11,696 nucleotides of DNA, from NCBI GenBank assembly GCA_934725285.1, contig CAKVBK010000052.1, positions 1 through 11,696 on the forward strand, given 5' to 3'. A program made the position numbers and the translations under genes. The notes beneath the pieces are model-generated. The model was not told where the DNA came from. It searched no databases and saw only the letters and a program-made list of their open reading frames with translations. Below are positions 1-7,689 of the stretch, piece by piece. Every line of letters begins with the position of its first letter. Positions within the stretch are counted from its first letter, which is position 1. The DNA is from an uncultured Bacteroidales bacterium. GTDB lineage: Bacteria > Bacteroidota > Bacteroidia > Bacteroidales > UBA932.

Positions 1-1
1 G

Positions 2-1543
<1,542 letters not shown>

Positions 1544-1556
1544 GAGATTTTGGAAT

Positions 1557-1814
1557 ATGTCAGAGAGTGTGTCAGCAATAATTCTGGATGTCATTTCGCC
1601 GGAGAGGACTTTGGTTCACGCAAAGGTGGATTCCGTGGAGCTTCCCGGCACGAGGGGCCGTTTCGAGGTTCTTAAGGATCATGCCGCGTTGATCTCCTCG
1701 CTGGAGGAAGGACGGGTGACTTACCGGATCGGAGAAAAGTCGGAAAGTGTGGACATTTCCTCTGGCTTTGTGGAAATTAATGACAATCACGTTGTCGCTT
1801 GCGTGGAACTGTGA
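1557..1814 (+). CDS. atpC: F1Fo ATP synthase subunit epsilon, short form (AtpC)
   Basis: Rotor subunit at the foot of the F1 shaft, linking gamma to the c-ring. The 85-residue protein carries only the N-terminal beta-sandwich domain: it opens with the family pattern LDVISPERTLVHAKVDSVELPGTRGRFEVLKDH and ends just after the last strand (GFVEINDNHVVACVEL). The C-terminal two-helix domain, which in E. coli (about 139 residues) can fold up and inhibit ATP hydrolysis, is missing. There is no frameshift: the stop TGA at 1812-1814 overlaps the atpB ATG by one base, so the short form is built into the operon layout. Short epsilon subunits are, from memory, normal in Bacteroidota. Inference: epsilon-based inhibition of hydrolysis is absent here. 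Confidence 0.95.
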   Translation: MSESVSAIILDVISPERTLVHAKVDSVELPGTRGRFEVLKDHAALISSLEEGRVTYRIGEKSESVDISSGFVEINDNHVVACVEL

Positions 1815-2932
1815 TGAGAAAGTGGATTTACATATTCATTTGCCTTTTGCTTCCGTTGTCTTTGGTCGCGGCTCCGGTCGCTGAGCCTTCTTCATCGGCC
1901 ACTGAGCCTGTCGAAGTGTCGGTGGTTCGACAGGACTCACCAACCTCCAAGTCCTTCGACATGGATGAATATCTTTACGGCCATGTCCGCGACTCCTACG
2001 AGTGGCACATCACCACGGTGAAAGGCCACCCCGTCAGCATACCGCTGCCAGTGATTGTCATGAGCAAGACCGGGAACGGATTCCACATATTCAGTTCCAA
2101 GCATTTGGAGCACGGGGAATATGAAGGTTTCTACATCGCGCCCTCCGGCAGCAAGTACGAGAGCAAGATAGTCGAGCGGGCCGCGGACGGTTCTGAGGTC
2201 AGGCCTTGGGACTTTTCCATCACCAAGAACGTGTTCGGTCTGATGATCAACTGTGCCCTGCTGTTGTTCATTGTGCTCGGTACCGCCAAGTGGTACAGGA
2301 AACACGATGCCCGTGAGGAAGCCCCGAAAGGCGGAGTAGGCCTCATGGAGATGCTTGTGACGATGATCGAGGACGATGTCATCAAAAGCTGCGTGGGAGA
2401 GGACTACAAGAGGTACTCGCCATACCTGCTGACAGCGTTCTTTTTCATATTCATAAACAATCTGATGGGAATCGTGCCGTTCTTCCCTGGTGGGGCGAAC
2501 ATCACGGGAAACATCGCTGTGACGCTTGTGCTGGCACTGTTCACATTCTTCATCGTCAACATATTCGGTAACAAGCATTATTGGAAGGACATCCTTTGGC
2601 CGGACGTGCCGACTTGGCTGAAAGTGCCGCTGCCGCTGATGCCGGCTATTGAGATCATTGGCATATTCACAAAGCCTTTCAGTTTGATGGTCAGGCTTTT
2701 CGCCAACATCCTTGCGGGACACTTCATGATCCTGGGAGTCGTGGCCGTGATATTCCTGACCGCTGAGTTGGGAGCGGCTTTGAACGGTAGCCTTACGGTC
2801 GTGGCTGTGCTGTTGGGCGTGTTCATGGATTGCCTTGAGCTGCTTGTGGCCTTCATTCAGGCCTACGTGTTCACTATGCTGTCAGCGGTCTTCATCGGGC
2901 TGTCGCGGCAGAAACCGGAAACCTCGGAATAA
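1814..2932 (+). CDS. atpB: F1Fo ATP synthase subunit a (AtpB), with signal peptide and repeat-derived N-terminal insert
   Basis: Membrane stator subunit that forms the two proton half-channels beside the c-ring. The essential arginine is Arg294 in SLMVRLFANILAGH (E. coli Arg210 equivalent), and Gln349 in AFIQAYVF matches E. coli Gln252. Hydrophobic segments lie at roughly 141-157, 202-222, 232-251, 300-318 and 326-362. The N-terminus is a signal peptide (residues 1-20, ending LSLVAA) followed by a polar periplasmic region to about 135, a layout I recall in Bacteroidota. Residues 22-44 of that region are encoded by a palindromic repeat (see 1902-1945). I use the ATG at 1814, overlapping the atpC stop; a TTG at 1799 in frame would put five extra residues before the signal peptide and is less likely. 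From memory, Bacteroides often has a hypothetical gene between atpC and atpB; none is present here. Confidence 0.97.
   Translation: MRKWIYIFICLLLPLSLVAAPVAEPSSSATEPVEVSVVRQDSPTSKSFDMDEYLYGHVRDSYEWHITTVKGHPVSIPLPVIVMSKTGNGFHIFSSKHLEHGEYEGFYIAPSGSKYESKIVERAADGSEVRPWDFSITKNVFGLMINCALLLFIVLGTAKWYRKHDAREEAPKGGVGLMEMLVTMIEDDVIKSCVGEDYKRYSPYLLTAFFFIFINNLMGIVPFFPGGANITGNIAVTLVLALFTFFIVNIFGNKHYWKDILWPDVPTWLKVPLPLMPAIEIIGIFTKPFSLMVRLFANILAGHFMILGVVAVIFLTAELGAALNGSLTVVAVLLGVFMDCLELLVAFIQAYVFTMLSAVFIGLSRQKPETSE
1902..1945 (+). repeat. Palindromic repeat copy translated within atpB
   Basis: Arms at 1902-1915 (ctgagcctgtcgaa) and 1926-1939 (ttcgacaggactca) form a 9-bp perfect stem (cctgtcgaa/ttcgacagg), continuing past one bulged base, with a 10-base loop. 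The right arm runs on as ccaacc. It is translated in atpB as EPVEVSVVRQDSPT (residues 31-44). A partial extra left half (cggtcgctgagcct, 1876-1889) lies just upstream and encodes VAEP. The same sequence in the same frame occurs in atpH (3935-3983). Confidence 0.85.
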
Positions 2933-2972
2933 TTTGGAATATTCAGAATAATTAATTTAAAATCATAGAATT

Positions 2973-3215
2973 ATGTTACTTTCTACAATGTTGCTTCAGG
3001 CCCTTTCTCTTGGTAGAGTAGGTGCGGCTCTTGGTGCTGGTTTGGCTGCATTCGCGGCTGCTTTCGGTATCGGTAAGATCGGTACGGCTTCCCTTGAGGC
3101 CGGTGCGCGCCAGCCGGAGAAGGCTGACCACTACAGAATGACGGCCATCATTGTCAGCGCCCTCATCGAGGGAGCATGTCTGTTTGCCATCGTTGTTTGT
3201 CTTATCGCGAAATAG
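2973..3215 (+). CDS. atpE: F1Fo ATP synthase subunit c (AtpE)
   Basis: Proteolipid that forms the rotating membrane ring. The 80-residue hairpin has two hydrophobic helices joined by the polar loop ASLEAGARQPE (about 39-49). Helix 1 is glycine/alanine rich (GRVGAALGAGLAAFAAAFGIG). The ion-binding carboxylate is Glu66 in SALIEGACLFAIVV. The residue after it is Gly rather than Ser/Thr and helix 1 lacks the glutamine of sodium-binding c subunits, so I infer proton coupling. The start at 2973 follows a 40-base AT-rich gap after atpB, the largest gap in the operon. Such a gap could give this high-stoichiometry subunit its own translation signals, but no clear Shine-Dalgarno is seen. Confidence 0.98.
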   Translation: MLLSTMLLQALSLGRVGAALGAGLAAFAAAFGIGKIGTASLEAGARQPEKADHYRMTAIIVSALIEGACLFAIVVCLIAK

Positions 3216-3218
3216 CAA

Positions 3219-3728
3219 ATGTCACTCATCACTCCTGATTTCGGATTGCTTGTCTGGATGACGCTGATCTTCGGCATCGTCTTCTTCGTGCTGGCCAAGT
3301 GGGGCTTCCCTATGATCACCGGCTCTGTAGAGAAGAGGGCGCAGAGGATCAATGATTCCATCAAGGAGGCGAAGGAGGCGGAGGAGAGACTCCGCAATCT
3401 TGCCGAGGAACAGTCCCGGATGATCGAGGAGACCAGGCAGGAGCAGAGCAGGATCCTTAAAGAGGCCGCGGCCTCAAGGGACAACATCATCGAGCAGGCG
3501 AAGACTCAGGCTATGGAGGAGGCCTCCAGAATTCTGGATCAGGCCCGTACCCAGATCGCGGCCGAGAAGGAGAGCGCTTTGCGGGATGTCCGCAAGGAAG
3601 TGGCGCTGCTCTCGGTGAGTGTCGCCGAGAAGGTTCTGAAAAAGAGCCTTTCGGACGGTGCGGAGCAGTCAGCTCTTGTGGACAGGTTGGTGGATGAGGT
3701 TTCCTCGTCGAAGGATTTGAAGAATTGA
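3219..3728 (+). CDS. atpF: F1Fo ATP synthase subunit b (AtpF)
   Basis: Peripheral stalk subunit holding the alpha3beta3 head still against rotor torque. The 169-residue protein has one N-terminal membrane helix (about residues 9-31, LLVWMTLIFGIVFFVLAKWG) followed by a long charged coiled coil rich in E, A, R, K and Q (about 36-125), and a C-terminal part (RKEVALLSVSVAEKVLKKSL) matching the delta-binding end of b subunits. Length is normal for the family and no repeat-derived insert is seen. The ATG at 3219 follows the atpE stop by three bases; atpH starts four bases after its own stop. Confidence 0.97.
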   Translation: MSLITPDFGLLVWMTLIFGIVFFVLAKWGFPMITGSVEKRAQRINDSIKEAKEAEERLRNLAEEQSRMIEETRQEQSRILKEAAASRDNIIEQAKTQAMEEASRILDQARTQIAAEKESALRDVRKEVALLSVSVAEKVLKKSLSDGAEQSALVDRLVDEVSSSKDLKN

Positions 3729-3732
3729 TGTC

Positions 3733-4422
3733 ATGAACACAGGTATTATCGCGACACGTTACGCCACCGCGCTTCTGAAGCTGGTTGATGAGACCGGCTC
3801 CGGAGATGCGGTCGCGGCTCAGGTTCAGGTCATTGAGAAGGATCTTGACGAGGTGCCTGACTTCCGGCGTGCCGTGGATGATCCTGCGGTCGCTCCGGCG
3901 AAGAAGATTGAGCTCTTCGAGGCGGCGCTCGCATCGGTCGCCGAGCATGTCGAAGCGCCGGTGGTTCGACAAACTCGCCAGCCGTTTGCCGAAGCGGCAT
4001 CCCTTGTTCCAGAACTGCGAAAATTCCTGGAACTGCTGATCCGCAACGGCCGCATAGGTGACGTGCGCCTCATATTCACGACATTCGTCACTGAATATTA
4101 CCGCTCACGTCACATCAGGCGCGCGCGGCTTGTGGTCGCCGATCCCGGGCTGCTTGATCGTGAACATGCTAATGGCACGGCCGCTGGGCCTGTGGCCCGG
4201 CTTGACTCCCAAACCATCGAAGCACCGACACTTGAGTCACGTCTGCGTGAGCTGATCGAGAAGCGTACCGGCTGCAAACTGATCCTCAAGACTGAGGTCA
4301 ACCCGTCCCTGATAGGCGGCTTCGTCTTCGAGGTCGAGGACACCGTTCTGGATGCGAGTGTTTCTCGCCAGCTCGGCATCATCCGGCGTCAATTCATAGA
4401 AAAGAACAGAAGAATAGTTTAG
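3733..4422 (+). CDS. atpH: F1Fo ATP synthase subunit delta (AtpH), enlarged by two insert segments
   Basis: Stator subunit that sits on top of F1 and binds the b stalk. Family landmarks are [20 protein letters not shown] at the N-terminus, [10 protein letters not shown] in the middle, and a C-terminal domain ([36 protein letters not shown]) ending [12 protein letters not shown]. At 229 residues it is about 45-50 longer than usual (around 180). The excess lies in two places: about 67-93, between helices of the N-terminal domain, and about 137-168, at the linker to the C-terminal domain. The first contains a clear translated palindromic repeat (residues 68-84); the second may hold a decayed copy. 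The frame is open throughout and both ends of the protein are intact, so this is an enlarged gene rather than a broken one. atpA begins one base after the stop. Confidence 0.95.
   Translation: MNTGIIATRYATALLKLVDETGSGDAVAAQVQVIEKDLDEVPDFRRAVDDPAVAPAKKIELFEAALASVAEHVEAPVVRQTRQPFAEAASLVPELRKFLELLIRNGRIGDVRLIFTTFVTEYYRSRHIRRARLVVADPGLLDREHANGTAAGPVARLDSQTIEAPTLESRLRELIEKRTGCKLILKTEVNPSLIGGFVFEVEDTVLDASVSRQLGIIRRQFIEKNRRIV
3935..3983 (+). repeat. Palindromic repeat copy translated within atpH
   Basis: Left half cggtcgccgagcatgtcgaa (3935-3954) and right half ggttcgacaaactcgccagc (3963-3982) pair through tgtcgaa/ttcgaca, then two mismatched bases, then gag/ctc. The central bases (gaagcgccggtggttcgac) differ from the atpB copy at only two positions. 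Translation is [17 protein letters not shown] (residues 68-84), in the same reading frame of the repeat as in atpB. Confidence 0.85.
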
Positions 4423-4423
4423 T

Positions 4424-6022
4424 ATGGACAACATAAAACCAAGTGAAATCTCTCAGGTGCTTCTTGAGCAGCTGAAGGACATCGACACATCTCTCCAGTT
4501 CGAGGAGATCGGCAAAGTCTTGCAGGTCAGCGACGGTGTGGCCAGAATGTATGGCTTGACCAACGCCGAGGCCGGAGAGTTGCTCGAATTCGAGAGCGGA
4601 GTCATGGGGGTCGTGATGAACCTTGAGCAGGACAATGTCGGTGCGGTGCTTCTCGGACCGACAGACGAGGTCAAGGAGGGCATGACGGTCCGCAGAACCG
4701 GCCGTATCGCATCAATAAAGGTTGGCGAGAAGATGCTCGGAAGGGTTGTCGATCCGCTTGGCGTGCCTCTTGACGGACTTGGAAAGATCGAAGGTGATCT
4801 TACGGAAATGCCTCTTGAGCGCAAGGCTCCAGGCGTTATCTACCGCCAGCCTGTGACCGAGCCTCTCCAGACAGGTCTTAAGGCGATAGATGCGATGATC
4901 CCTATCGGCCGTGGCCAGCGGGAGCTCATCATCGGCGACCGTCAGACAGGAAAGACGGCCATCGCCATCGACACGATCATCAACCAACGTTCCAACTACG
5001 AGGCCGGAAAGCCTGTCTATTGCATCTACGTGGCCATCGGACAGAAAGGTTCCACCGTGGCGAACATCGTGGAGACTCTGCGTGCAAAGGGAGCGATGGA
5101 CTACACGGTCGTCATCGCCGCCACCGCCGCAGATCCTGCCGCCCTGCAATACTTTGCCCCGTTCGCCGGCGCCGCTGTCGGGGAATATTTCCGTGACACA
5201 GGCCGTTCCGCCCTTGTTGTCTATGACGACCTTTCGAAGCAGGCCGTTGCTTACCGTGAGGTTTCCCTGATTCTGCGTCGCCCTTCCGGACGTGAGGCCT
5301 ATCCTGGCGATGTCTTCTACCTCCACTCAAGACTTCTTGAGAGGGCTGCCAAGATCATTGATCAGCAAGAGGTCGCGGAGCAGATGAATGACCTTCCTGA
5401 CTCATTGAAGGGCAAGGTCAAGGCCGGTGGCTCGCTCACGGCCCTGCCTATCATCGAGACCCAGGCCGGCGACGTGTCCGCCTATATTCCTACGAACGTG
5501 ATCTCCATCACTGACGGCCAGATCTATCTTGAGTCCGGCTTGTTCAACCAGGGACAGCGTCCTGCCATCAATGTCGGAATATCAGTATCCCGTGTCGGTG
5601 GCGCCGCGCAGGTCAAGTCCATGAAGAAAGTTGCCGGTACCCTGAAGATTGACCAGGCGCAGTTCAACGAGTTGGAGTCCTTCTCGAAGTTCTCTTCGGA
5701 CATGGACAAGGTGACCGCGATGGCTTTGGACAAGGGACGTAAGAACAATCAGCTTTTGATTCAGCGGCAGTACTCGCCTATGCCGGTAGGGGAGCAGGTC
5801 GCGATTCTGTATTGCGGGACCCACGCTCTGATGAGCGATATCGCCATCGATCAGGTGTCTGAGTTCCAGTCAGAGTTCCTGACGAGGATGAGGGCCGCGC
5901 ATCAGAAGGATGTTCTTGATCTGCTGTCTGAGGGAAAGATTGACGAGACAATCACCGGAATCATTGAAAATGAGGCTGCGGCTGTCGTGAAGTCAATCTT
6001 GGCTCAGTCTCACAAGGCGTAA
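4424..6022 (+). CDS. atpA: F1Fo ATP synthase subunit alpha (AtpA)
   Basis: Non-catalytic nucleotide-binding subunit of the alpha3beta3 head. The 532-residue protein has the P-loop GDRQTGKT at residues 171-178, the [21 protein letters not shown] segment, the [22 protein letters not shown] signature, and the arginine finger that completes the catalytic site (Arg390 in [15 protein letters not shown]). The C-terminal helical domain is complete. Length is close to that of other Bacteroidota alpha subunits, with a short insert after LLERAAKI; no palindromic repeat copy was found. The start ATG lies one base after the atpH stop, suggesting coupled translation. Confidence 0.99.
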   Translation: MDNIKPSEISQVLLEQLKDIDTSLQFEEIGKVLQVSDGVARMYGLTNAEAGELLEFESGVMGVVMNLEQDNVGAVLLGPTDEVKEGMTVRRTGRIASIKVGEKMLGRVVDPLGVPLDGLGKIEGDLTEMPLERKAPGVIYRQPVTEPLQTGLKAIDAMIPIGRGQRELIIGDRQTGKTAIAIDTIINQRSNYEAGKPVYCIYVAIGQKGSTVANIVETLRAKGAMDYTVVIAATAADPAALQYFAPFAGAAVGEYFRDTGRSALVVYDDLSKQAVAYREVSLILRRPSGREAYPGDVFYLHSRLLERAAKIIDQQEVAEQMNDLPDSLKGKVKAGGSLTALPIIETQAGDVSAYIPTNVISITDGQIYLESGLFNQGQRPAINVGISVSRVGGAAQVKSMKKVAGTLKIDQAQFNELESFSKFSSDMDKVTAMALDKGRKNNQLLIQRQYSPMPVGEQVAILYCGTHALMSDIAIDQVSEFQSEFLTRMRAAHQKDVLDLLSEGKIDETITGIIENEAAAVVKSILAQSHKA

Positions 6023-6037
6023 TATTTATAAGATCGG

Positions 6038-7144
6038 ATGGCATCTCTAAAGGAAATAAAGGATAGGATCGCTTCGGTGAGCGGCACGCTGAAGATCACT
6101 TCGGCGATGAAGATGGTCGCGTCCGCCAAGTTGCACAAGGCGCAGCAGGCGATCGGGAATATGCTTCCGTACGAGAAGCGTCTGCATTCGATGCTCATCG
6201 ACCTGATGGGTTCTGTGAGTATGTCCGCTCCGGCACCTGAAGGAGGTTTTGGAGAAAGCTCTGATGTGACGGGAAGTCGCTTCGGCAAGCTCAGTGACCA
6301 ACATGACCGGTTGGCGAGCCTGTCGAACCAACCTGACGGAGCGGAGGTAGCATATTCATTAATGTCTCAGCGTGAGGTGCGTAAGGTGGCGATCGTCGCA
6401 TTTGCCTCTAATTCTTCGCTCTGCGGCGCGTTCAATTCCAACGCCATCCGCGAGGCCACGGCGGTGATCAATGAATATCGTGGCTCAGGTCTTCGGGATG
6501 CCGACATTGTGGTCTACTCCGTTGGGCGCAAGATGTCGGAGGCGATGAAGAAACTGGGCTTTCCAACTCCTGCGGATTTCACAAAGATGTCTGATTCTCC
6601 GTCCTATGATGCGGCTTCGGCCTTGGCGCAGGAACTGCTGGACGGATTTGTCTCCGGCCGTTTTGACAAGGTGGAACTCGTTTATAATCACTACAAATCC
6701 ACCTCTTCGCAGCCGACAACACGGCAGACGTATCTGCCTCTTTCCTTGGCTGATGCCACCACGGATCTTCACGCCGGTAAGGTCTCTGGGCCTGCCGAGG
6801 AGCCTGGGTCAGATGTTAAGCAAGCTCACCAGTCGGTCGCTGAGCCTGTCGAAGCGTCTAGGTCTGTCGATGCGACTGAGTCTGCCGAAGCGCCAGACAT
6901 GATCATCGAACCTTCTCCCGAAGCCCTCGTTCAGGTCCTTCTTCCTAAAGTGGTCCGTCTCCGCATTTTCTCGACCCTGCTGGACAGCGCCGCCGCCGAG
7001 CACGCCGCCCGCACCGTTGCGATGCAGCTCGCCACAGACAACGGCAACGACCTCCTTCAGGAACTCACCCTTGAGTACAACAAAGGCCGCCAGCAAAAAA
7101 TCACCTCCGAGATCCTCGACCTCGTCGGTGGTTCATTACAGTAA
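6038..7144 (+). CDS. atpG: F1Fo ATP synthase subunit gamma (AtpG), enlarged by two repeat-derived loops
   Basis: Central rotor shaft. The N-terminal helix (MASLKEIKDRIASVSGTLKITSAMKMVASAKL) and C-terminal helix (TVAMQLATDNGNDLLQELTLEYNKGRQQKITSEILDLVGG) are intact, as is the globular domain beginning REVRKVAIVAFASNSSLCGAFNSN. The protein is 368 residues, against about 285-310 usually. The excess sits in two surface loops: about residues 68-106, between the first helix and the globular domain, and about 236-289, before IIEPSPEALVQVLLPK. Both contain translated copies of the palindromic repeat (6276-6333 and 6788-6895), in opposite orientations. The ends and frame are intact, so the subunit is probably functional with longer loops. 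It is the last gene of the operon; a large hairpin follows its stop. Confidence 0.96.
   Translation: MASLKEIKDRIASVSGTLKITSAMKMVASAKLHKAQQAIGNMLPYEKRLHSMLIDLMGSVSMSAPAPEGGFGESSDVTGSRFGKLSDQHDRLASLSNQPDGAEVAYSLMSQREVRKVAIVAFASNSSLCGAFNSNAIREATAVINEYRGSGLRDADIVVYSVGRKMSEAMKKLGFPTPADFTKMSDSPSYDAASALAQELLDGFVSGRFDKVELVYNHYKSTSSQPTTRQTYLPLSLADATTDLHAGKVSGPAEEPGSDVKQAHQSVAEPVEASRSVDATESAEAPDMIIEPSPEALVQVLLPKVVRLRIFSTLLDSAAAEHAARTVAMQLATDNGNDLLQELTLEYNKGRQQKITSEILDLVGGSLQ
6276..6333 (-). repeat. Palindromic repeat copy in atpG loop 1, inverted orientation
   Basis: Read on the + strand, cgcttcggcaagctcagtga (6278-6297) is the reverse complement of the left half and gttggcgagcctgtcgaacc (6310-6329) that of the right half. 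The two arms (6281-6299 and 6311-6329) form an imperfect inverted repeat of about 19 bp including G-U pairs, around an 11-base loop. Because the element is inverted relative to atpB and atpH, it is read in a different frame and gives RFGKLSDQHDRLASLSNQP (residues 81-99). The gene still stays open. Confidence 0.8.
6788..6895 (+). repeat. Chained palindromic repeat halves and 18-bp tandem repeat in atpG loop 2
   Basis: A degenerate left half (gggcctgccgagg, 6788-6800) is followed by a right half (gcaagctcaccag, 6820-6832; translated VKQAHQ), then a good left half (tcggtcgctgagcctgtcga, 6833-6852; SVAEPVE). From 6842 the unit is tandemly repeated with an exact 18-base period: 6842-6859 (EPVEAS), 6860-6877 (RSVDAT), 6878-6895 (ESAEAP). 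All are in the frame used in atpB and atpH. Almost the whole loop of about 36 codons is therefore repeat-derived. Confidence 0.8.
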
Positions 7145-7150
7145 TACTCT

Positions 7151-7204
7151 AAACTGTATTGCATTGTTTGAAATGAAAACTCTTCAAACAATGCAATACA
7201 GTTT
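7151..7204. repeat. Perfect 22-bp inverted repeat after the atp operon
   Basis: Arms at 7151-7172 and 7183-7204 are exact reverse complements over 22 bases, separated by a 10-base loop (atgaaaactc). It starts six bases after the atpG stop. The stem is AT-rich and is not followed by a T-run, so it is not a textbook intrinsic terminator. It could still protect the 3' end of the atp mRNA, be cut by RNase III, or be the remains of a small palindromic element. The loop and 3' arm also read as an 11-codon ORF (MKTLQTMQYSF, 7173-7208), probably by chance. Confidence 0.9.
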
Positions 7205-7209
7205 CTAAG

Positions 7210-7234
7210 AATCTGGCAAGTTTTCCAGATTTTT
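7210..7234 (+). terminator. Possible intrinsic terminator of the atp operon
   Basis: A 7-bp stem aatctgg (7210-7216) / ccagatt (7225-7231) with an 8-base loop runs into a five-T stretch (7230-7234). It lies 66 bases after the atpG stop and 6 bases after the large hairpin. The stem is short, so termination efficiency is uncertain. Confidence 0.5.
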
Positions 7235-7260
7235 CACCTATATTTGTGGAAATTAAAAAA

Positions 7261-7518
7261 CCGAGGGGGATAAAGCAGAGAGCCTTGCGGCTCAGAGTCT
7301 TGCCATTTACCGATAAGTACCCTAATACTTCCGATAATAGCTTCGTACCCTTTCAACCTTGCCGAAGCGGATGCGTTTGTACGCCTTCACTCGAACAAGT
7401 CTGATTATCTCAACTTTAATGGAGATGTGAAAGAAGATTTGAATTGTTCTCTTTTTCATTATGATTGATATATTTGGCTGTAGAACAATCGGCTCCCTCT
7501 CAATTATCTCCCCCTCGG
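7261..7518. repeat. 258-bp segment bracketed by an interrupted inverted repeat
   Basis: ccgagggggataa (7261-7273) at the left is matched by ttatctccccctcgg (7504-7518) at the right; they pair over 9 and then 4 bases around a two-base bulge. Just inside the left end is a small hairpin gagcc-ttgc-ggctc (7280-7293; the loop is GCAA on the - strand). A -7-like box tatatttg (7239-7246) precedes it on the + strand, without a clear -33 box. The segment holds the small - strand ORF at 7322-7459. It may be a small mobile or decayed element, or a structured RNA closed by a long-range helix. No transposase is visible. Confidence 0.5.
7322..7459 (-). CDS. Small basic hypothetical protein (45 residues), candidate
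   Basis: The ATG is at 7459 (complement) and the stop TAG at 7322-7324. The product is very basic with a hydrophobic first half (MKKRTIQIFFHISIKVEII) and a two-part second half, VRVKAYKR and VRSYYRKY, separated by a GK-containing turn (IRFGKVER). The repeated V-R-x-K/Y-Y-R pattern looks protein-like and reminds me of short Bacteroidota proteins with VKxYxR...GKxxxVRSHYR motifs; this is memory only, not a search result. The frame is open upstream of the ATG to about 7525 without an ATG, GTG or TTG. No convincing ribosome binding site or promoter is seen. It is not part of the neighbouring + strand genes. Function unknown; it may be a chance ORF. Confidence 0.4.
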   Translation of the reverse strand: MKKRTIQIFFHISIKVEIIRLVRVKAYKRIRFGKVERVRSYYRKY

Positions 7519-7531
7519 TGACTTTTCAAAA

Positions 7532-7569
7532 AACGGGCATCTGTAATAGGGACAGATGCCCGTTCTTAT
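7532..7569. terminator. Strong 13-bp hairpin, probable (bidirectional) intrinsic terminator
   Basis: aacgggcatctgt (7532-7544) and acagatgcccgtt (7552-7564) form a perfect 13-bp stem with a 7-base loop. On the + strand it runs into cttattt. On the - strand it runs into six Ts (from the A-run at 7528-7533), the better terminator tail. It separates the spacer element from the NamZ gene. Confidence 0.7.
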
Positions 7570-7635
7570 TTGCCAAATATCATTTCATAATGATCAGTGG
7601 CAAAGATAATGATTATTTCAGATAATCAAACCTTT

Positions 7636-7668
7636 TTTGTGTGTTATTTCAGGAATTTTGTATATTGG
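7636..7668 (+). promoter_or_regulatory. Likely Bacteroidetes-type promoter for the NamZ gene
   Basis: A -33 box TTTG (7636-7639), then 21 bases, then TATATTGG (7661-7668), which matches the TAnnTTTG -7 consensus except at one position. Transcription would start near 7675, about 15 bases before the chosen ATG at 7690. The spacing and position are good but the -7 box is imperfect. Confidence 0.4.
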
Positions 7669-7689
7669 ATTGTAAAAAGGTCTATGATT

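Noticed and set aside
6038..7144. Possibility that atpG is frameshifted or a pseudogene because it is too long
   Set aside because: Both conserved ends and the globular domain are in one open frame and the extra length is confined to two loops.
7145..7600. CRISPR array, tRNA or other known structured RNA in the spacer
   Set aside because: No regularly spaced direct repeats, no tRNA-like cloverleaf or CCA end, and no sequence I recognise from tmRNA, 6S, SRP or RNase P RNA.
7597..7689. GTG start at 7597 extending the NamZ protein by 31 residues
   Set aside because: The extension would place a non-signal sequence before a clear signal peptide and would span the predicted promoter.
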